Positions 7,567 to 15,727 of a stretch of DNA of 20,543 nucleotides are shown piece by piece. The notes under the pieces are model-generated. The model searched no databases, was not told where the DNA came from, and was given only the letters and a program-made list of their open reading frames with translations. The stretch's first letter is position 1. Each line of letters starts with the position of its first letter. Made by a program: the position numbers and the translations under genes. Source of the DNA: an uncultured Collinsella sp. (GTDB taxonomy: Bacteria; Actinomycetota; Coriobacteriia; Coriobacteriales; Coriobacteriaceae); contig UQNB01000034.1 in NCBI GenBank assembly GCA_900542235.1, positions 1-20,543 on the forward strand, given 5' to 3'.

Positions 7567-7604
7567 TTGACATTGTGTCAAAAACAGTATTGACGAACCG
7601 TCAA
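7567..7604. promoter_or_regulatory. Two TTGAC-N5-GTCAA palindromes, likely TetR operators
   Basis: Perfect palindromes TTGAC-ATTGT-GTCAA (7567-7581) and TTGAC-GAACC-GTCAA (7590-7604) lie 23 bp apart, centre to centre, between the divergent oxidoreductase and TetR genes. The arms are identical and the spacers differ, as expected for paired binding sites of one dimeric regulator. Both sites carry TTGAC, so a bound protein could also mask a -35 box; no matching strong -10 was found. Assignment to the adjacent TetR protein is inference from position. Confidence 0.75.
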
Positions 7605-7662
7605 CAATATTCAAGACTGTTAGGCGAACGGTCGGGCCCAAACGGATGAAAGGCGGCAAAAC

Positions 7663-8325
7663 ATGGGCAACAACGCAGCAGATATCTCTGTGGTCGATGC
7701 CGTCCCCGCATCCGATAGCGCGGCAAAACGCCTGACGGGCGACGAGCGCCGTCGCGAGATCCTCGCCGCTGTGCGCGCCGTGAGCGCCGAGCTTGGTGTG
7801 TCCCATCTTTCGGTATCGGCCGTGACCAAGCGGGCTGGCTGCACGCGTTCGCTGTTCTACCACTACTTTGCCGATATGGATGCCGCCGTCACCGCCGTTA
7901 TGGACGAGGCAATCGACGGCTTTATCGCCGAGCTCGAGCAGTGGAACGCCAGCCGCACGGTTGGCGACATCGAAGGCGCACTCGACACCGTTGCTCCGCT
8001 CTTTAAGCGCCTGGTCGTGAGCGGCCACGAGTTGCCGAGCACGCTCACCTCGAGCAGCGGCGCGCTCTACGGCGGCTTTTTGCACAACGTGGTCCAGCGC
8101 GTGGCGCAGTATATCTGCGATACCACCGTGGTGGATTTTGTCGCCCATCACGAGCTACGCATCGACCATGTCTACGAGACGTTCTACACCCTCATCATGG
8201 GGCTGCTGATGTATATCCGCACGCACCCCGATGTGCCCGACGAGACAGTCAAGGAAATCATCGCCTCGACACTCCATATCGAGGGCTATACCGCCAAGTA
8301 TCCGGAGCGCAAGCCCCAGAACTGA
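7663..8325 (+). CDS. TetR/AcrR family transcriptional regulator
   Basis: This 220-residue protein has the typical TetR layout. A 25-residue polar N-terminal tail is followed by a DNA-binding domain at about 28-75, with helix-turn-helix residues LSVSAVTKRAGCTRSLFYHYF near 49-69, and an all-helical ligand and dimer domain. The ligand domain is not similar enough to a named subfamily for me to predict the effector. The ATG at 7663 is preceded by GAAAGG. It is transcribed away from the oxidoreductase gene and toward the DUF5692 gene 62 bases downstream. With two palindromes in the divergent interval, it probably controls itself and both flanking genes. Confidence 0.9.
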   Translation: MGNNAADISVVDAVPASDSAAKRLTGDERRREILAAVRAVSAELGVSHLSVSAVTKRAGCTRSLFYHYFADMDAAVTAVMDEAIDGFIAELEQWNASRTVGDIEGALDTVAPLFKRLVVSGHELPSTLTSSSGALYGGFLHNVVQRVAQYICDTTVVDFVAHHELRIDHVYETFYTLIMGLLMYIRTHPDVPDETVKEIIASTLHIEGYTAKYPERKPQN

Positions 8326-8330
8326 CGACA

Positions 8331-8369
8331 TTTGGCCAAACTGCCCGCGACGGAAGAGGGGCCGCGGGC
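8331..8369 (+). promoter_or_regulatory. Palindrome and GC hairpin between TetR and DUF5692 genes
   Basis: The 62-base gap holds a perfect TTTGGCCAAA palindrome (8331-8340) and a GCCCGCG/CGCGGGC hairpin (8343-8369, 13-nt loop). No U-run follows, so it is not a standard terminator. It sits just before the AAAGGAG site of the next gene and could tune its expression relative to the regulator. Confidence 0.35.
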
Positions 8370-8387
8370 GTGTGAAAGGAGAGCAGC

Positions 8388-9395
8388 ATGCTGTTCGATG
8401 TTTGGGGTAGCAATACCCTTATCCACTGGGTCGGCTGGGCCATGGTCTTTATTGGCCTGATCGTGCTCAACGAGGTCGGCCGCCGCACCAAGCTGGGCGC
8501 GGCAATCATCTTTGGCGTGGCTCCGCTGGCCATGACCATCTACTGCGTCGCTATCGCCATCGGCGTTTCGCAGGGCGCCGAGTGGGCGCTCACCAACCCC
8601 ACCCATGTGTACCAGAACAGCTGGTTCCACTACGCCAAGGTCTACGCGGCGTTGGCCGGTTGCTGGGGCTTCATCGCCATTAAGTATCAGTGGGGCAAGA
8701 TCGGCAAGGCACACTGGTTCCGCGCCTGGCCGTTTGTGATCGTCGCCATCAACATCATGATCGCCGTCGTGTCCGACTTTGAGAGCGCCTATCACTTCTT
8801 TGTCCTGGGCCAGTCCACTTGGGTCACCTCCGAAGGTGCTACGCAGCTGGCCGGCTGGAACAACGTGTTCAACGGCATCGCGGGCATCATCAACATCTTC
8901 TGCATGACCGGTTGGTGGAGCGTCTACGCCTCCGAGGATCAGACTGACATGCTGTGGCCCGACATGACCTGGGTCTACATCATCGCCTACGACATCTGGA
9001 ACTTCTGCTACACCTACAACTGCCTGCCCACCCACTCCTGGTTCTGCGGCTTTGCGCTGCTGCTGGCGCCCACCGTCGCCGCCTTTATCTGGAACAAGGG
9101 CGGCTGGATCCAGAACCGCGCCTTTACGCTGGCTATTTGGTGCATGTTTGCTCAGGTATTCCCGTACTTCCAGGAGGAGTCCATCTTTGTGACCCACTCC
9201 ACGCTCGACCCCGGCGCCGCTACCGCGGTCTCGATCGCCGCACTGGTCGCCAACGTCGTCGCGATCATCTACATCGCCTACCGCGCCAAGAAGCTCGGCC
9301 GCAATCCCTACAAGCAGGATGTCTTTGAGGGCACCAGCGATTGGGAGAAGGCTACCGCTCGCCGCGCCAAGGTTGATTACGCGCACGCCGAGTAA
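8388..9395 (+). CDS. DUF5692 family polytopic membrane protein
   Basis: This 335-residue membrane protein has about nine or ten hydrophobic segments separated by short loops and ends in a charged cytoplasmic tail (about 300-335). It is rich in tryptophan and tyrosine, including DIWNFCYTYNCLPTHSWFCG near 202-221. I assign it to DUF5692, a membrane family of unknown function common in anaerobic gut bacteria, from memory of its pattern rather than a search. An AAAGGAG site lies 6 nt before the ATG. It follows the TetR gene on the same strand and is closed by a strong terminator, so regulator and membrane protein probably form one transcript. It could be a transporter or a membrane partner for the divergent redox enzyme; neither is shown by sequence. 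Confidence 0.75.
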   Translation: MLFDVWGSNTLIHWVGWAMVFIGLIVLNEVGRRTKLGAAIIFGVAPLAMTIYCVAIAIGVSQGAEWALTNPTHVYQNSWFHYAKVYAALAGCWGFIAIKYQWGKIGKAHWFRAWPFVIVAINIMIAVVSDFESAYHFFVLGQSTWVTSEGATQLAGWNNVFNGIAGIINIFCMTGWWSVYASEDQTDMLWPDMTWVYIIAYDIWNFCYTYNCLPTHSWFCGFALLLAPTVAAFIWNKGGWIQNRAFTLAIWCMFAQVFPYFQEESIFVTHSTLDPGAATAVSIAALVANVVAIIYIAYRAKKLGRNPYKQDVFEGTSDWEKATARRAKVDYAHAE

Positions 9396-9466
9396 CGTGC
9401 CCGGTGCACATACCGCTTGAATGTGAAGTCGCCTGGCCGACTCCGCGCAATGCAACGTATTGCATA

Positions 9467-9505
9467 CCCCCGGAAAGCGATTTGTCCGCTTTCCGGGGGC
9501 TTTTT
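9467..9505 (+). terminator. Rho-independent terminator after the DUF5692 gene
   Basis: A perfect 13-bp stem, CCCCCGGAAAGCG (9467-9479) with CGCTTTCCGGGGG (9487-9499), closes a 7-nt loop and is followed by CTTTTT. It lies about 70 bases after the stop codon. A smaller ATGCAA/TTGCAT inverted repeat sits just before it (9450-9465). Confidence 0.9.
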
Positions 9506-9636
9506 GCTGTTGCGCGCATCCACGCACATATTCAAAACCTCTCGCACAGATAAAATCAGATTTCCAATTGCCTGACAGCTCTATATGACCCTGTTTTTGG
9601 GTACATTGTTGTCCCGATATTGAGCTTGGGGGATGT

Positions 9637-11139
9637 ATGAAAGATGAAACGATGGGCCAAGAGGATGCGGCCCAAGATGCAGAAGCTTGCGCTGAGGCCT
9701 TGGAGAGCTTAGACCGGATTTCACTCGATGAGATTGCGTTTGACGATTCGGGCGCTGACGTGCAGGATGAGCCGGAAGCCGAGGCGCAGTCCGATGATCA
9801 GGATGCAAAAGACGATGGCGCCGCGCCCACCGAAGACGAGGCAGGTCACGAAGACACCGAAAGCGAGGCCGGCAACCAGCCCGAATCCGACACGAGCGAG
9901 GAAACCATCTTGCTCGACAACTTGCCGGCCGAAGATTCGCTGACCCGCGAGCTCCCTGGCTTAGGCTCTGCGCCTGCCGTGGACGAGACCATCGCCATGG
10001 GCGATATTCCCCTACCGTCCGTTCCTTCGGCACGCGAAGCCGAGGCTCGTCATCGTAAGATGCCGCCCAAGCGCCGCAACCTGATGGTTGCCGGCGTTGT
10101 GGCCGTCGCGCTCGTCGCCGGCGGCGCAGGCTATGCTGCCTGGAACGGATATCAGCAAGAGCAGGCTGCCGCTGTCGCCGCCAGTGCGCACACGATGATG
10201 TCGGTGCAGATTGGCGTGCATGCCGCGGGACTCGACTGCTCCACCGGCTCAAAGATCCCCGTGCAGGTGAGTGGCCAGGACTCCGACGGCTCTTCTGTGA
10301 GCGAAACGCTCTACGTTGACGAGCACGGCCGCGGCATCAAACTGCTGCCCGGCGATTACACGCTCTCCATCGCTGCCTCCCCCATCGCGTCCGACGGCAC
10401 CGTCTATACCGTGCCGACCACCAAGGCGCAGGTCACGATCAAGAGCGACGGACAGGACCTAAGCAGCCAGGCCGCCTTTAAGCTCAAGGTGCCTTCGGCC
10501 GACACGGTAACCGACGACCAGATCGATGCCGCCGCCAAATATGCCGAGGAGGGAGGCGCGAGCTCCGCCGCCACCGCCAAGGTGCTCCAGCAGGCGGCAA
10601 CCGCGCGGCGCGACGCCGCCGTCAATGCCCTGAGCGCGCAAAAGGCACAGGCAGCCCGTGATGCCGACGCCCGTCACAAGGCAACCGACCTCTACCAGCT
10701 CGATATCCCCGTCGAATGGTACGGCAAGGTCGAGACTTGGCAAAATGGCAGCACGCTATGCATCTATCTTGCCGGCGACAGCGATACGCCGATTGTGACG
10801 CTCGTCGCGGTGCGCGAGGGCGAGAGCTTTACGCCCGATGAGGGCGATACGGTTTTGGGTGCGGCCAATCTAGGCAACGGTTATACCGTCTACGCCAGCG
10901 GCCCCGTCTATCCGTACGTGGTGCCCCAGACCATCAACGGGCGCACGCAGAACCCCGTGTCGACCTATCCCATGGACACAGCCATTGAGCTTGTCGAGCT
11001 TACGACCGGCAACCGCTACACCTACAGCCAGATCAAGAGCGTGCTGGTCGGCAAAGACGGCAAGGCCGACGCTGCCACCAAGCTCGAATGCGACTACATC
11101 GCCCAGATTCTGCTGCCGAGCATCAAGGCCCAGGACTAG
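9637..11139 (+). CDS. Single-pass membrane protein with acidic cytoplasmic region, unknown function
   Basis: I do not recognise a family for this 500-residue protein. Residues 1-135 are very acidic and probably disordered. A basic patch (KMPPKRRN, 141-148) precedes one transmembrane helix at about 148-170, so the N terminus should be inside and residues 171-500 outside. The outer part begins with a beta-rich segment (about 185-285, with YVDEHGRGIKLLPGDYTLSI). An alanine-rich, probably helical region follows (about 293-350), then a C-terminal domain starting near YQLDIPVEWYGKVETW. Two similar motifs occur in the acidic tail: EETILLDNLP (88-97) and DETIAMGDIP (116-125). The ATG at 9637 follows a GGGGGA run at 4-nt spacing; ATG 9652 is an alternative. 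It appears to be a single-gene unit. Confidence 0.85.
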   Translation: MKDETMGQEDAAQDAEACAEALESLDRISLDEIAFDDSGADVQDEPEAEAQSDDQDAKDDGAAPTEDEAGHEDTESEAGNQPESDTSEETILLDNLPAEDSLTRELPGLGSAPAVDETIAMGDIPLPSVPSAREAEARHRKMPPKRRNLMVAGVVAVALVAGGAGYAAWNGYQQEQAAAVAASAHTMMSVQIGVHAAGLDCSTGSKIPVQVSGQDSDGSSVSETLYVDEHGRGIKLLPGDYTLSIAASPIASDGTVYTVPTTKAQVTIKSDGQDLSSQAAFKLKVPSADTVTDDQIDAAAKYAEEGGASSAATAKVLQQAATARRDAAVNALSAQKAQAARDADARHKATDLYQLDIPVEWYGKVETWQNGSTLCIYLAGDSDTPIVTLVAVREGESFTPDEGDTVLGAANLGNGYTVYASGPVYPYVVPQTINGRTQNPVSTYPMDTAIELVELTTGNRYTYSQIKSVLVGKDGKADAATKLECDYIAQILLPSIKAQD

Positions 11140-11174
11140 CCGGGCGCATCATGGTACTCCCCAACCGTGATGAA

Positions 11175-11196
11175 GGGGCCAGGAGGTCCTGGCCCC
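11175..11196. terminator. Hairpin between convergent genes, possible shared transcript end
   Basis: A perfect GGGGCCAGGA/TCCTGGCCCC stem with a 2-nt loop (in practice a 4-nt loop) sits between the stop codons of the membrane-protein gene and the convergent ATPase gene. Its position fits a bidirectional 3' end, but there is no U-run on either side. Confidence 0.45.
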
Positions 11197-11212
11197 ACAG
11201 ATCCGTAGATGA

Positions 11213-12565
11213 TTAGGCAAGGAGCCACTTCCATGCGGGCACAGCGTGTACCACACCGTGTTCACATGGAATATCGGCCTGTTCATCCATAGTAACGATT
11301 ACCGACTCGCCAAGATCAAACTGGGCCATCGAGGCATCGAGGGCTGCAATTTCGCGTTCGCGCGTTTTCTCGCTTGCCATATCCACACTCACCTGAGTCA
11401 GGCTATAAGCCTGCATGAGAAGTGCATCCCCAGCCACAAAGTCAACCTCATGGCTTTTATTCTTCTCCTTGACCAGTAGGCGGCAGACCGAACCGACCCG
11501 CACCGCAGGAGTCCTTCTTCTGAGCGCATTGAACACCGCAGTCTCGAGCCTCTGGCCCTGGTCCAATGCCGATGCGGGAGAGAATGCTCCAAACATCGCA
11601 GGATCGACAGCGTAGACTTTAGACGCAGACCGCGTATTATTTGCAAGTGAACGCGTAAACTCCGGCACAGAAAACAGCAGGTAGGCGTCCTCGTAATACT
11701 CAAGTAAGTCGCTGAGCGAATTACGACTGACGGGTATCTGCCTGCTCTTGAACTCGTTGTACACCTTGTTCACCGACAGCTCTCGTCCCGAAGATGCCAT
11801 ACACCGCGTCAGAAACAGTGAGGCCAAACGAGGGCTCTTGACGTCGTAACGCTCCACAACGTCCATAGCGACCGTTCGCGACGCATATTCCTGTAGCAGC
11901 TGAATCGCGTCTGCGGGCGTCTGCTCAAGTGTCGCGATGAATCCCCCTCGCTCGAGATATCCGACCAGATGGTGTCGGAGCAACGCTGCAGCGCTTGAGG
12001 AGAAGGGCGCGTTCGACTCAGGAACGCCCCCCGTCTTATATCGGACGTATTCCGAAAAACTCAACGGAAAAAGCTCTCGCACAAGAGAACGGCCCCTGAA
12101 CTCGCTCTTAAGTTCTGAGGACAGCATCTTAGAAGAAGATCCCGTCACGTAAACGGTCGCCTTCTCCGTATCGACCACGCGTCGCAGAAACGCACCCCAT
12201 TCGGGTATTTCCTGGATCTCGTCAAAGAAAAGGTAGGCGCCCTCGCCTCGAGCAGCAGGATATAGTGCATAGAATGTATCGAGCACGTCCGCTAGTAGCG
12301 ATGGCTCATACGGACGCAAGCGCTCATCCTCAAAATTGAAATATAGCATCCGGTCAAGCTCGACGCCTTGGCCCTGAAGCCGCCGCATCTCCTGATACAG
12401 GCGATACGTCTTTCCACAACGACGGGCGCCCACAATCACATATACGATGTTGTCGCGCTTTGGCTCCTGCGGGTTGCCCAGATCAAGGTCGCGCTCAAAG
12501 ACCTGCGGAATCCCCTGTTGCTCAAAGTCCTTTATTTTTTGAGCCACCAAGTCGTTGAATGCCAT
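11213..12565 (-). CDS. AAA_14 / DUF4143 ATP-binding protein
   Basis: This 450-residue protein has an N-terminal P-loop ATPase domain: Walker A GARRCGKT at 46-53, Walker B YLFFDE at 111-116, and TGSSS near 141-145. The C-terminal DUF4143 region has an EVDF motif at 373-376, with E341 before it and QVSVD at 391-395. That spacing recalls a degenerate PD-(D/E)xK nuclease fold. The family is widespread and often multicopy in gut bacteria; its function is not established. The ATG at 12565 follows GGAG at 4-nt spacing. A 26-bp perfect inverted repeat lies directly upstream, over a TATAAT box, so expression is likely tightly regulated. It has no same-strand partner nearby and looks like a stand-alone accessory gene. 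Confidence 0.9.
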   Translation of the reverse strand: MAFNDLVAQKIKDFEQQGIPQVFERDLDLGNPQEPKRDNIVYVIVGARRCGKTYRLYQEMRRLQGQGVELDRMLYFNFEDERLRPYEPSLLADVLDTFYALYPAARGEGAYLFFDEIQEIPEWGAFLRRVVDTEKATVYVTGSSSKMLSSELKSEFRGRSLVRELFPLSFSEYVRYKTGGVPESNAPFSSSAAALLRHHLVGYLERGGFIATLEQTPADAIQLLQEYASRTVAMDVVERYDVKSPRLASLFLTRCMASSGRELSVNKVYNEFKSRQIPVSRNSLSDLLEYYEDAYLLFSVPEFTRSLANNTRSASKVYAVDPAMFGAFSPASALDQGQRLETAVFNALRRRTPAVRVGSVCRLLVKEKNKSHEVDFVAGDALLMQAYSLTQVSVDMASEKTREREIAALDASMAQFDLGESVIVTMDEQADIPCEHGVVHAVPAWKWLLA

Positions 12566-12572
12566 AATTCTC

Positions 12573-12634
12573 CAATCTTGCTCTCCTGCTAATCAAGATT
12601 ATAACGATTCTTGATTAGCAGGAGAGCAAGATTG
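12573..12634 (-). promoter_or_regulatory. Perfect 26-bp inverted repeat over the ATPase promoter
   Basis: Arms 12573-12598 and 12609-12634 are perfect reverse complements around a 10-nt centre. On the minus strand a consensus TATAAT (12598-12603) lies at the centre of the repeat. The expected transcript would start within the second arm and reach the start codon in about 30 nt. A further AATCAAGA half-site lies at 12641-12648, 32 bp from the matching half-site in the repeat. No good -35 is present at 16-18 bp, which fits an activated or repressed promoter. The repeat could be an operator for a dimeric or multimeric regulator. Confidence 0.75.
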
Positions 12635-12738
12635 TGCGTATCTTGATTAATGGATAAGCAAGTTTTCTATTAGTGGCCCCTCCCGGAGGATATCGAGCGG
12701 CCGAGGGGGGCAGGCATGAACGCCTCTAGCCGAAAACA

Positions 12739-12775
12739 AAGTAGCTAAAAAAGCCCCGTCCCAAATGAGCTACTT
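12739..12775 (-). terminator. Weak hairpin at the end of the small proline-rich gene
   Basis: AAGTAGCT (12739-12746) pairs with AGCTACTT (12768-12775) across a 21-nt loop that contains a T6 run on the minus strand. The right arm overlaps the stop codon of the small gene, and TTTGTTTT follows the stem. It may terminate that gene, though the loop is long. Confidence 0.4.
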
Positions 12776-12947
12776 AACGCCAGGGGTCAGCTTCGAAGAG
12801 GGGCTCGCGCTCGGGGCGGCGATCGCTGTAGGGATCGTAGCCGTCATCGTCCTCGTTCTCGGCACGGATGTAGGGGTCGCGCGGCTTGGGTGCCGGCTTG
12901 GACGTGGGCCTGGGCGCCGGCGCGCTTGTCTTGATCTCGTCTTTCAT
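12774..12947 (-). CDS. Small proline-rich, acidic protein (57 residues)
   Basis: This short gene has a strong AAGGAG ribosome site 8 nt before the ATG at 12947. An ATG two codons earlier (12953) is only 2 nt from that site and less likely. The product begins MKDEIKTSAPAPRPTSKPAP. It then has a charged region with two similar blocks, RDPYIRAENEDDD and YDPYSDRRPEREP, and ends EADPWR. It has no membrane segment or cysteine and is probably intrinsically disordered. It lies downstream of clpB on the same strand but beyond the clpB terminator. I do not recognise the family. The proline and acidic composition plus the good ribosome site make a real gene likely. Confidence 0.7.
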   Translation of the reverse strand: MKDEIKTSAPAPRPTSKPAPKPRDPYIRAENEDDDGYDPYSDRRPEREPLFEADPWR

Positions 12948-12995
12948 CTGCATAGCTCCTTACATCGCATCCGTTCGGCATCATCGATTGTCGCA

Positions 12996-13033
12996 CGAAA
13001 AAGGGCGGCGGACCCAATGGATCCGCCGCCCTT
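12996..13033 (-). terminator. Rho-independent terminator of clpB
   Basis: A perfect 12-bp stem (13001-13012 with 13022-13033) closes a 9-nt loop. On the minus strand it is followed by TTTTT then CGTGCG. It starts about 45 bases after the clpB stop codon. Confidence 0.87.
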
Positions 13034-13078
13034 GGCGTTTAGAGACGGCTGGTAGATTTTAAGGCATATCCCAAAAAT

Positions 13079-15706
13079 CTACTCGGCGTCGGGGACCTCG
13101 TAGGTGGCCGCCGGCGTGTTATCGCACACGACGGTAAAGCCGCCGTCCTTGTCGACATCGACTGTCACCTGATCGCCCTCGCGCACCGTGCCGTCGATGA
13201 TAGCGGCGGCGATGGCATCCACGACCTCGCGCTGAACCAGACGCTTGAGCGGACGGGCGCCAAAGACCGGGTCCAGGCCGCCCACGGCGAGCATCTGCTT
13301 GGCCGCCGGGGTGATGGCAAGCGTCATGCGCTCCTTGGCCAGACGCGCGCGGACGTCGGCGAGCTGGATGTCGACGATCTTCTCGATCTGCGCCATGCCG
13401 AGCGGATGGAACACCACGATATCGTCGATACGGTTGAGGAACTCGGGGCGGAAGGTTTGAGCCATGGCCCCGTCAACCTGATGGCGCATCTCCTCCTCGT
13501 CCTTGCCGGACAGATCGGCGATAGCCTTGGAGCCCACGTTGGACGTCATGATGATAATCGTGTTCTTGAAGGACACTTGGCGACCCTGACCGTCGGTCAA
13601 ACGGCCGTCGTCGAGCACCTGCAGCAGCACGTTAAAGACATCCGGATGAGCCTTCTCCATCTCGTCGAGCAAGATCACGGAGTAGGGACGACGGCGCACG
13701 GCCTCGGTGAGCTGGCCGCCCTCGTCATAGCCCACGTATCCCGGGGGCGCACCGATCAGACGCTGGACGCTGAACTTCTCCATATACTCGGACATGTCGA
13801 TACGCACGAGCGCGCGCTCGTCATCGAACAGGCACTCGGCCAGCGCCTTGGCGAGCTCGGTCTTGCCTACGCCGGTGGGGCCCAGGAAGAAGAAGCTGCC
13901 GATGGGCTTGTCTGGGTCGGAGAGACCCGCACGGCTGCGACGCACGGCCGCGGCTACAGCGGAGACGGCCTCGTCCTGACCGATAACGCGCTTATGCAGC
14001 TCGCCCTCCAAGCCCTTCAACTTGTCGAGCTCGCCCTGCATCATCTTGGACACGGGCACACCGGTCCAGGCGCTCACGACCTCGGCGATCTCGTCGGAGG
14101 TCACCTGTTCGTTGAGGCCTTCGCCGTCCTGCTGCTTTTGTGCCTCGAGCGCAGCCTCGGAATCCTGAATCTGCTGCTGCAGGCCCGGGATCACGGAATA
14201 GCGTAGCTCGGACGCACGGCCCAGATCGCCGTTGCGCGTCGCGCGCTCCTCTTCGCTTCTGGCCTCGTCGAGCTGCCCCTTAAGCTCCTGCACGTGGTCG
14301 ATGGCGTTCTTCTGGTTGAGCCAGCCGGCCTTTTGCACGTTAAGCTTTTCCTGGACCTCGGCAATCTCTTGGCGCAGGGCCTCCAGACGCTCCTTGGAGG
14401 CGTCGTCGGTCTCCTTCATGAGCGCCTGTTCCTCAATCTGCAGCTGAGTGAGCTGACGCGTGGTGGCGTCGATCTCGACCGGCATGCTGTCGAGCTCCAT
14501 GCGCAGGCGGCTTGCCGCCTCATCGACCAGGTCGATGGCCTTGTCGGGCAGGAAGCGGTCGGCGATGTAGCGATCGGAGAGGTCGGCGGCAGCCACGAGC
14601 GCGCTATCGGTGATGTGCACGCCGTGGAAGATCTCGTACTTCTCCTTGAGGCCACGCAGGATCGAGATGGTGTCCTCGACGGTGGGCTCGGAGACCATCA
14701 CGGTCTGGAAACGACGGGCGAGTGCCGCGTCCTTCTCGATGTACTTGCGATACTCGTCGAGCGTAGTCGCGCCGATTGCGTGCAAGTCGCCACGAGCGAG
14801 CGCCGGCTTCAGGATGTTGCCGGCGTCCATGGAGCCCTCGGTGGCGCCCGCGCCCACGATGGTGTGGAGCTCATCGATGAACAGGATGACCTTGCCTTCG
14901 GACTTCTGTACCTCCTTGAGCACAGCCTTCAAGCGGTCCTCGAACTCGCCGCGGTACTTAGCGCCGGCGACCAGCGCGCTCATGTCGAGCTCGATAAGGT
15001 CGCGGTCGCGCAGGGTACTCGGCACGTCGCCGGCCACGATACGCTGGGCGATGCCCTCGACGATGGCCGTCTTGCCGACACCCGGCTCGCCGATGAGCAC
15101 GGGGTTGTTCTTGGTGCGGCGGGACAGGACCTGAATGGTGCGACGGATCTCGTCGGTACGGCCAATGACCGGGTCGAGCTTGCCGGCGCGGGCAAGGTCG
15201 CAGATATTGCGGCCGTACTGTTCCAGCGCCTCAAACTGGGTCTTGTCCTCGGCAGACGTCACGCGGTCATCGCCACGCAGCTCCTCGTAGACCTGCTCGA
15301 TACGCTCCTTGGTAACACCGGCGTCGCGCAGCACGCGGCCCGCCTCGCCCTTGTCCTCGGCAAGCGCCATCAGCAGATGCTCGGTCACCACAAAGCTGTC
15401 GCCCATCTTGGTGGCCTTCTTCTCGGCCTTCTCGATGACGCGAACGAGCTCGTTGGACAGGCCCATCTGCTGCCCCTCGCCCGAAACCTTGGGCGCGTGG
15501 TCGATGGCGTCCTGTGTGGAGCGTGCGAGCTGAGCTGGGTCGGCACCGATGCGCTCGATAATCACGGAGATATTGCGCTCGCCGGCACCGAGCAGGGCAG
15601 ACAGCAGGTGAATCGGCTCCACCGCGCCGGCCTGCGCATCGGCAGCCGTGCTCATGGCGGTCTGCAGCGCCTCGCGCGACGTCATAGCTAGCTTATCGAT
15701 TCTCAT
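13079..15706 (-). CDS. clpB: ATP-dependent disaggregase chaperone ClpB
   Basis: ClpB is a hexameric cytoplasmic disaggregase that works with DnaK/DnaJ/GrpE to recover aggregated proteins after heat stress. The 875-residue length fits the family. The N domain spans about 1-145. AAA-1 has Walker A GEPGVGKT at 206-213 and Walker B VILFIDE at 273-279. The coiled-coil middle domain (about 400-530) sets it apart from ClpA and ClpC. AAA-2 has GPTGVGKT at 609-616, VILLDE at 677-682 and a late FGARPLKR sensor motif. All catalytic residues appear intact. The ATG at 15706 has AGAGGTGA just upstream. No HAIR or CIRCE heat-shock operator is obvious upstream. It is a single-gene unit with its own terminator. 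Confidence 0.97.
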   Translation of the reverse strand: MRIDKLAMTSREALQTAMSTAADAQAGAVEPIHLLSALLGAGERNISVIIERIGADPAQLARSTQDAIDHAPKVSGEGQQMGLSNELVRVIEKAEKKATKMGDSFVVTEHLLMALAEDKGEAGRVLRDAGVTKERIEQVYEELRGDDRVTSAEDKTQFEALEQYGRNICDLARAGKLDPVIGRTDEIRRTIQVLSRRTKNNPVLIGEPGVGKTAIVEGIAQRIVAGDVPSTLRDRDLIELDMSALVAGAKYRGEFEDRLKAVLKEVQKSEGKVILFIDELHTIVGAGATEGSMDAGNILKPALARGDLHAIGATTLDEYRKYIEKDAALARRFQTVMVSEPTVEDTISILRGLKEKYEIFHGVHITDSALVAAADLSDRYIADRFLPDKAIDLVDEAASRLRMELDSMPVEIDATTRQLTQLQIEEQALMKETDDASKERLEALRQEIAEVQEKLNVQKAGWLNQKNAIDHVQELKGQLDEARSEEERATRNGDLGRASELRYSVIPGLQQQIQDSEAALEAQKQQDGEGLNEQVTSDEIAEVVSAWTGVPVSKMMQGELDKLKGLEGELHKRVIGQDEAVSAVAAAVRRSRAGLSDPDKPIGSFFFLGPTGVGKTELAKALAECLFDDERALVRIDMSEYMEKFSVQRLIGAPPGYVGYDEGGQLTEAVRRRPYSVILLDEMEKAHPDVFNVLLQVLDDGRLTDGQGRQVSFKNTIIIMTSNVGSKAIADLSGKDEEEMRHQVDGAMAQTFRPEFLNRIDDIVVFHPLGMAQIEKIVDIQLADVRARLAKERMTLAITPAAKQMLAVGGLDPVFGARPLKRLVQREVVDAIAAAIIDGTVREGDQVTVDVDKDGGFTVVCDNTPAATYEVPDAE

Positions 15707-15727
15707 GGAATCACCTCTCTTGGGGCG

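Noticed and set aside
4593..7649. A 1018-codon open frame on the plus strand, antisense to the oxidoreductase gene
   Set aside because: It has no recognisable domain and mirrors a gene with clear Fe-S, FAD and NAD(P) motifs. Long antisense frames are expected from the codon bias of high-GC DNA.
13406..15691. Long plus-strand frames antisense to clpB
   Set aside because: clpB is unmistakable on the other strand; the antisense products lack any motif.
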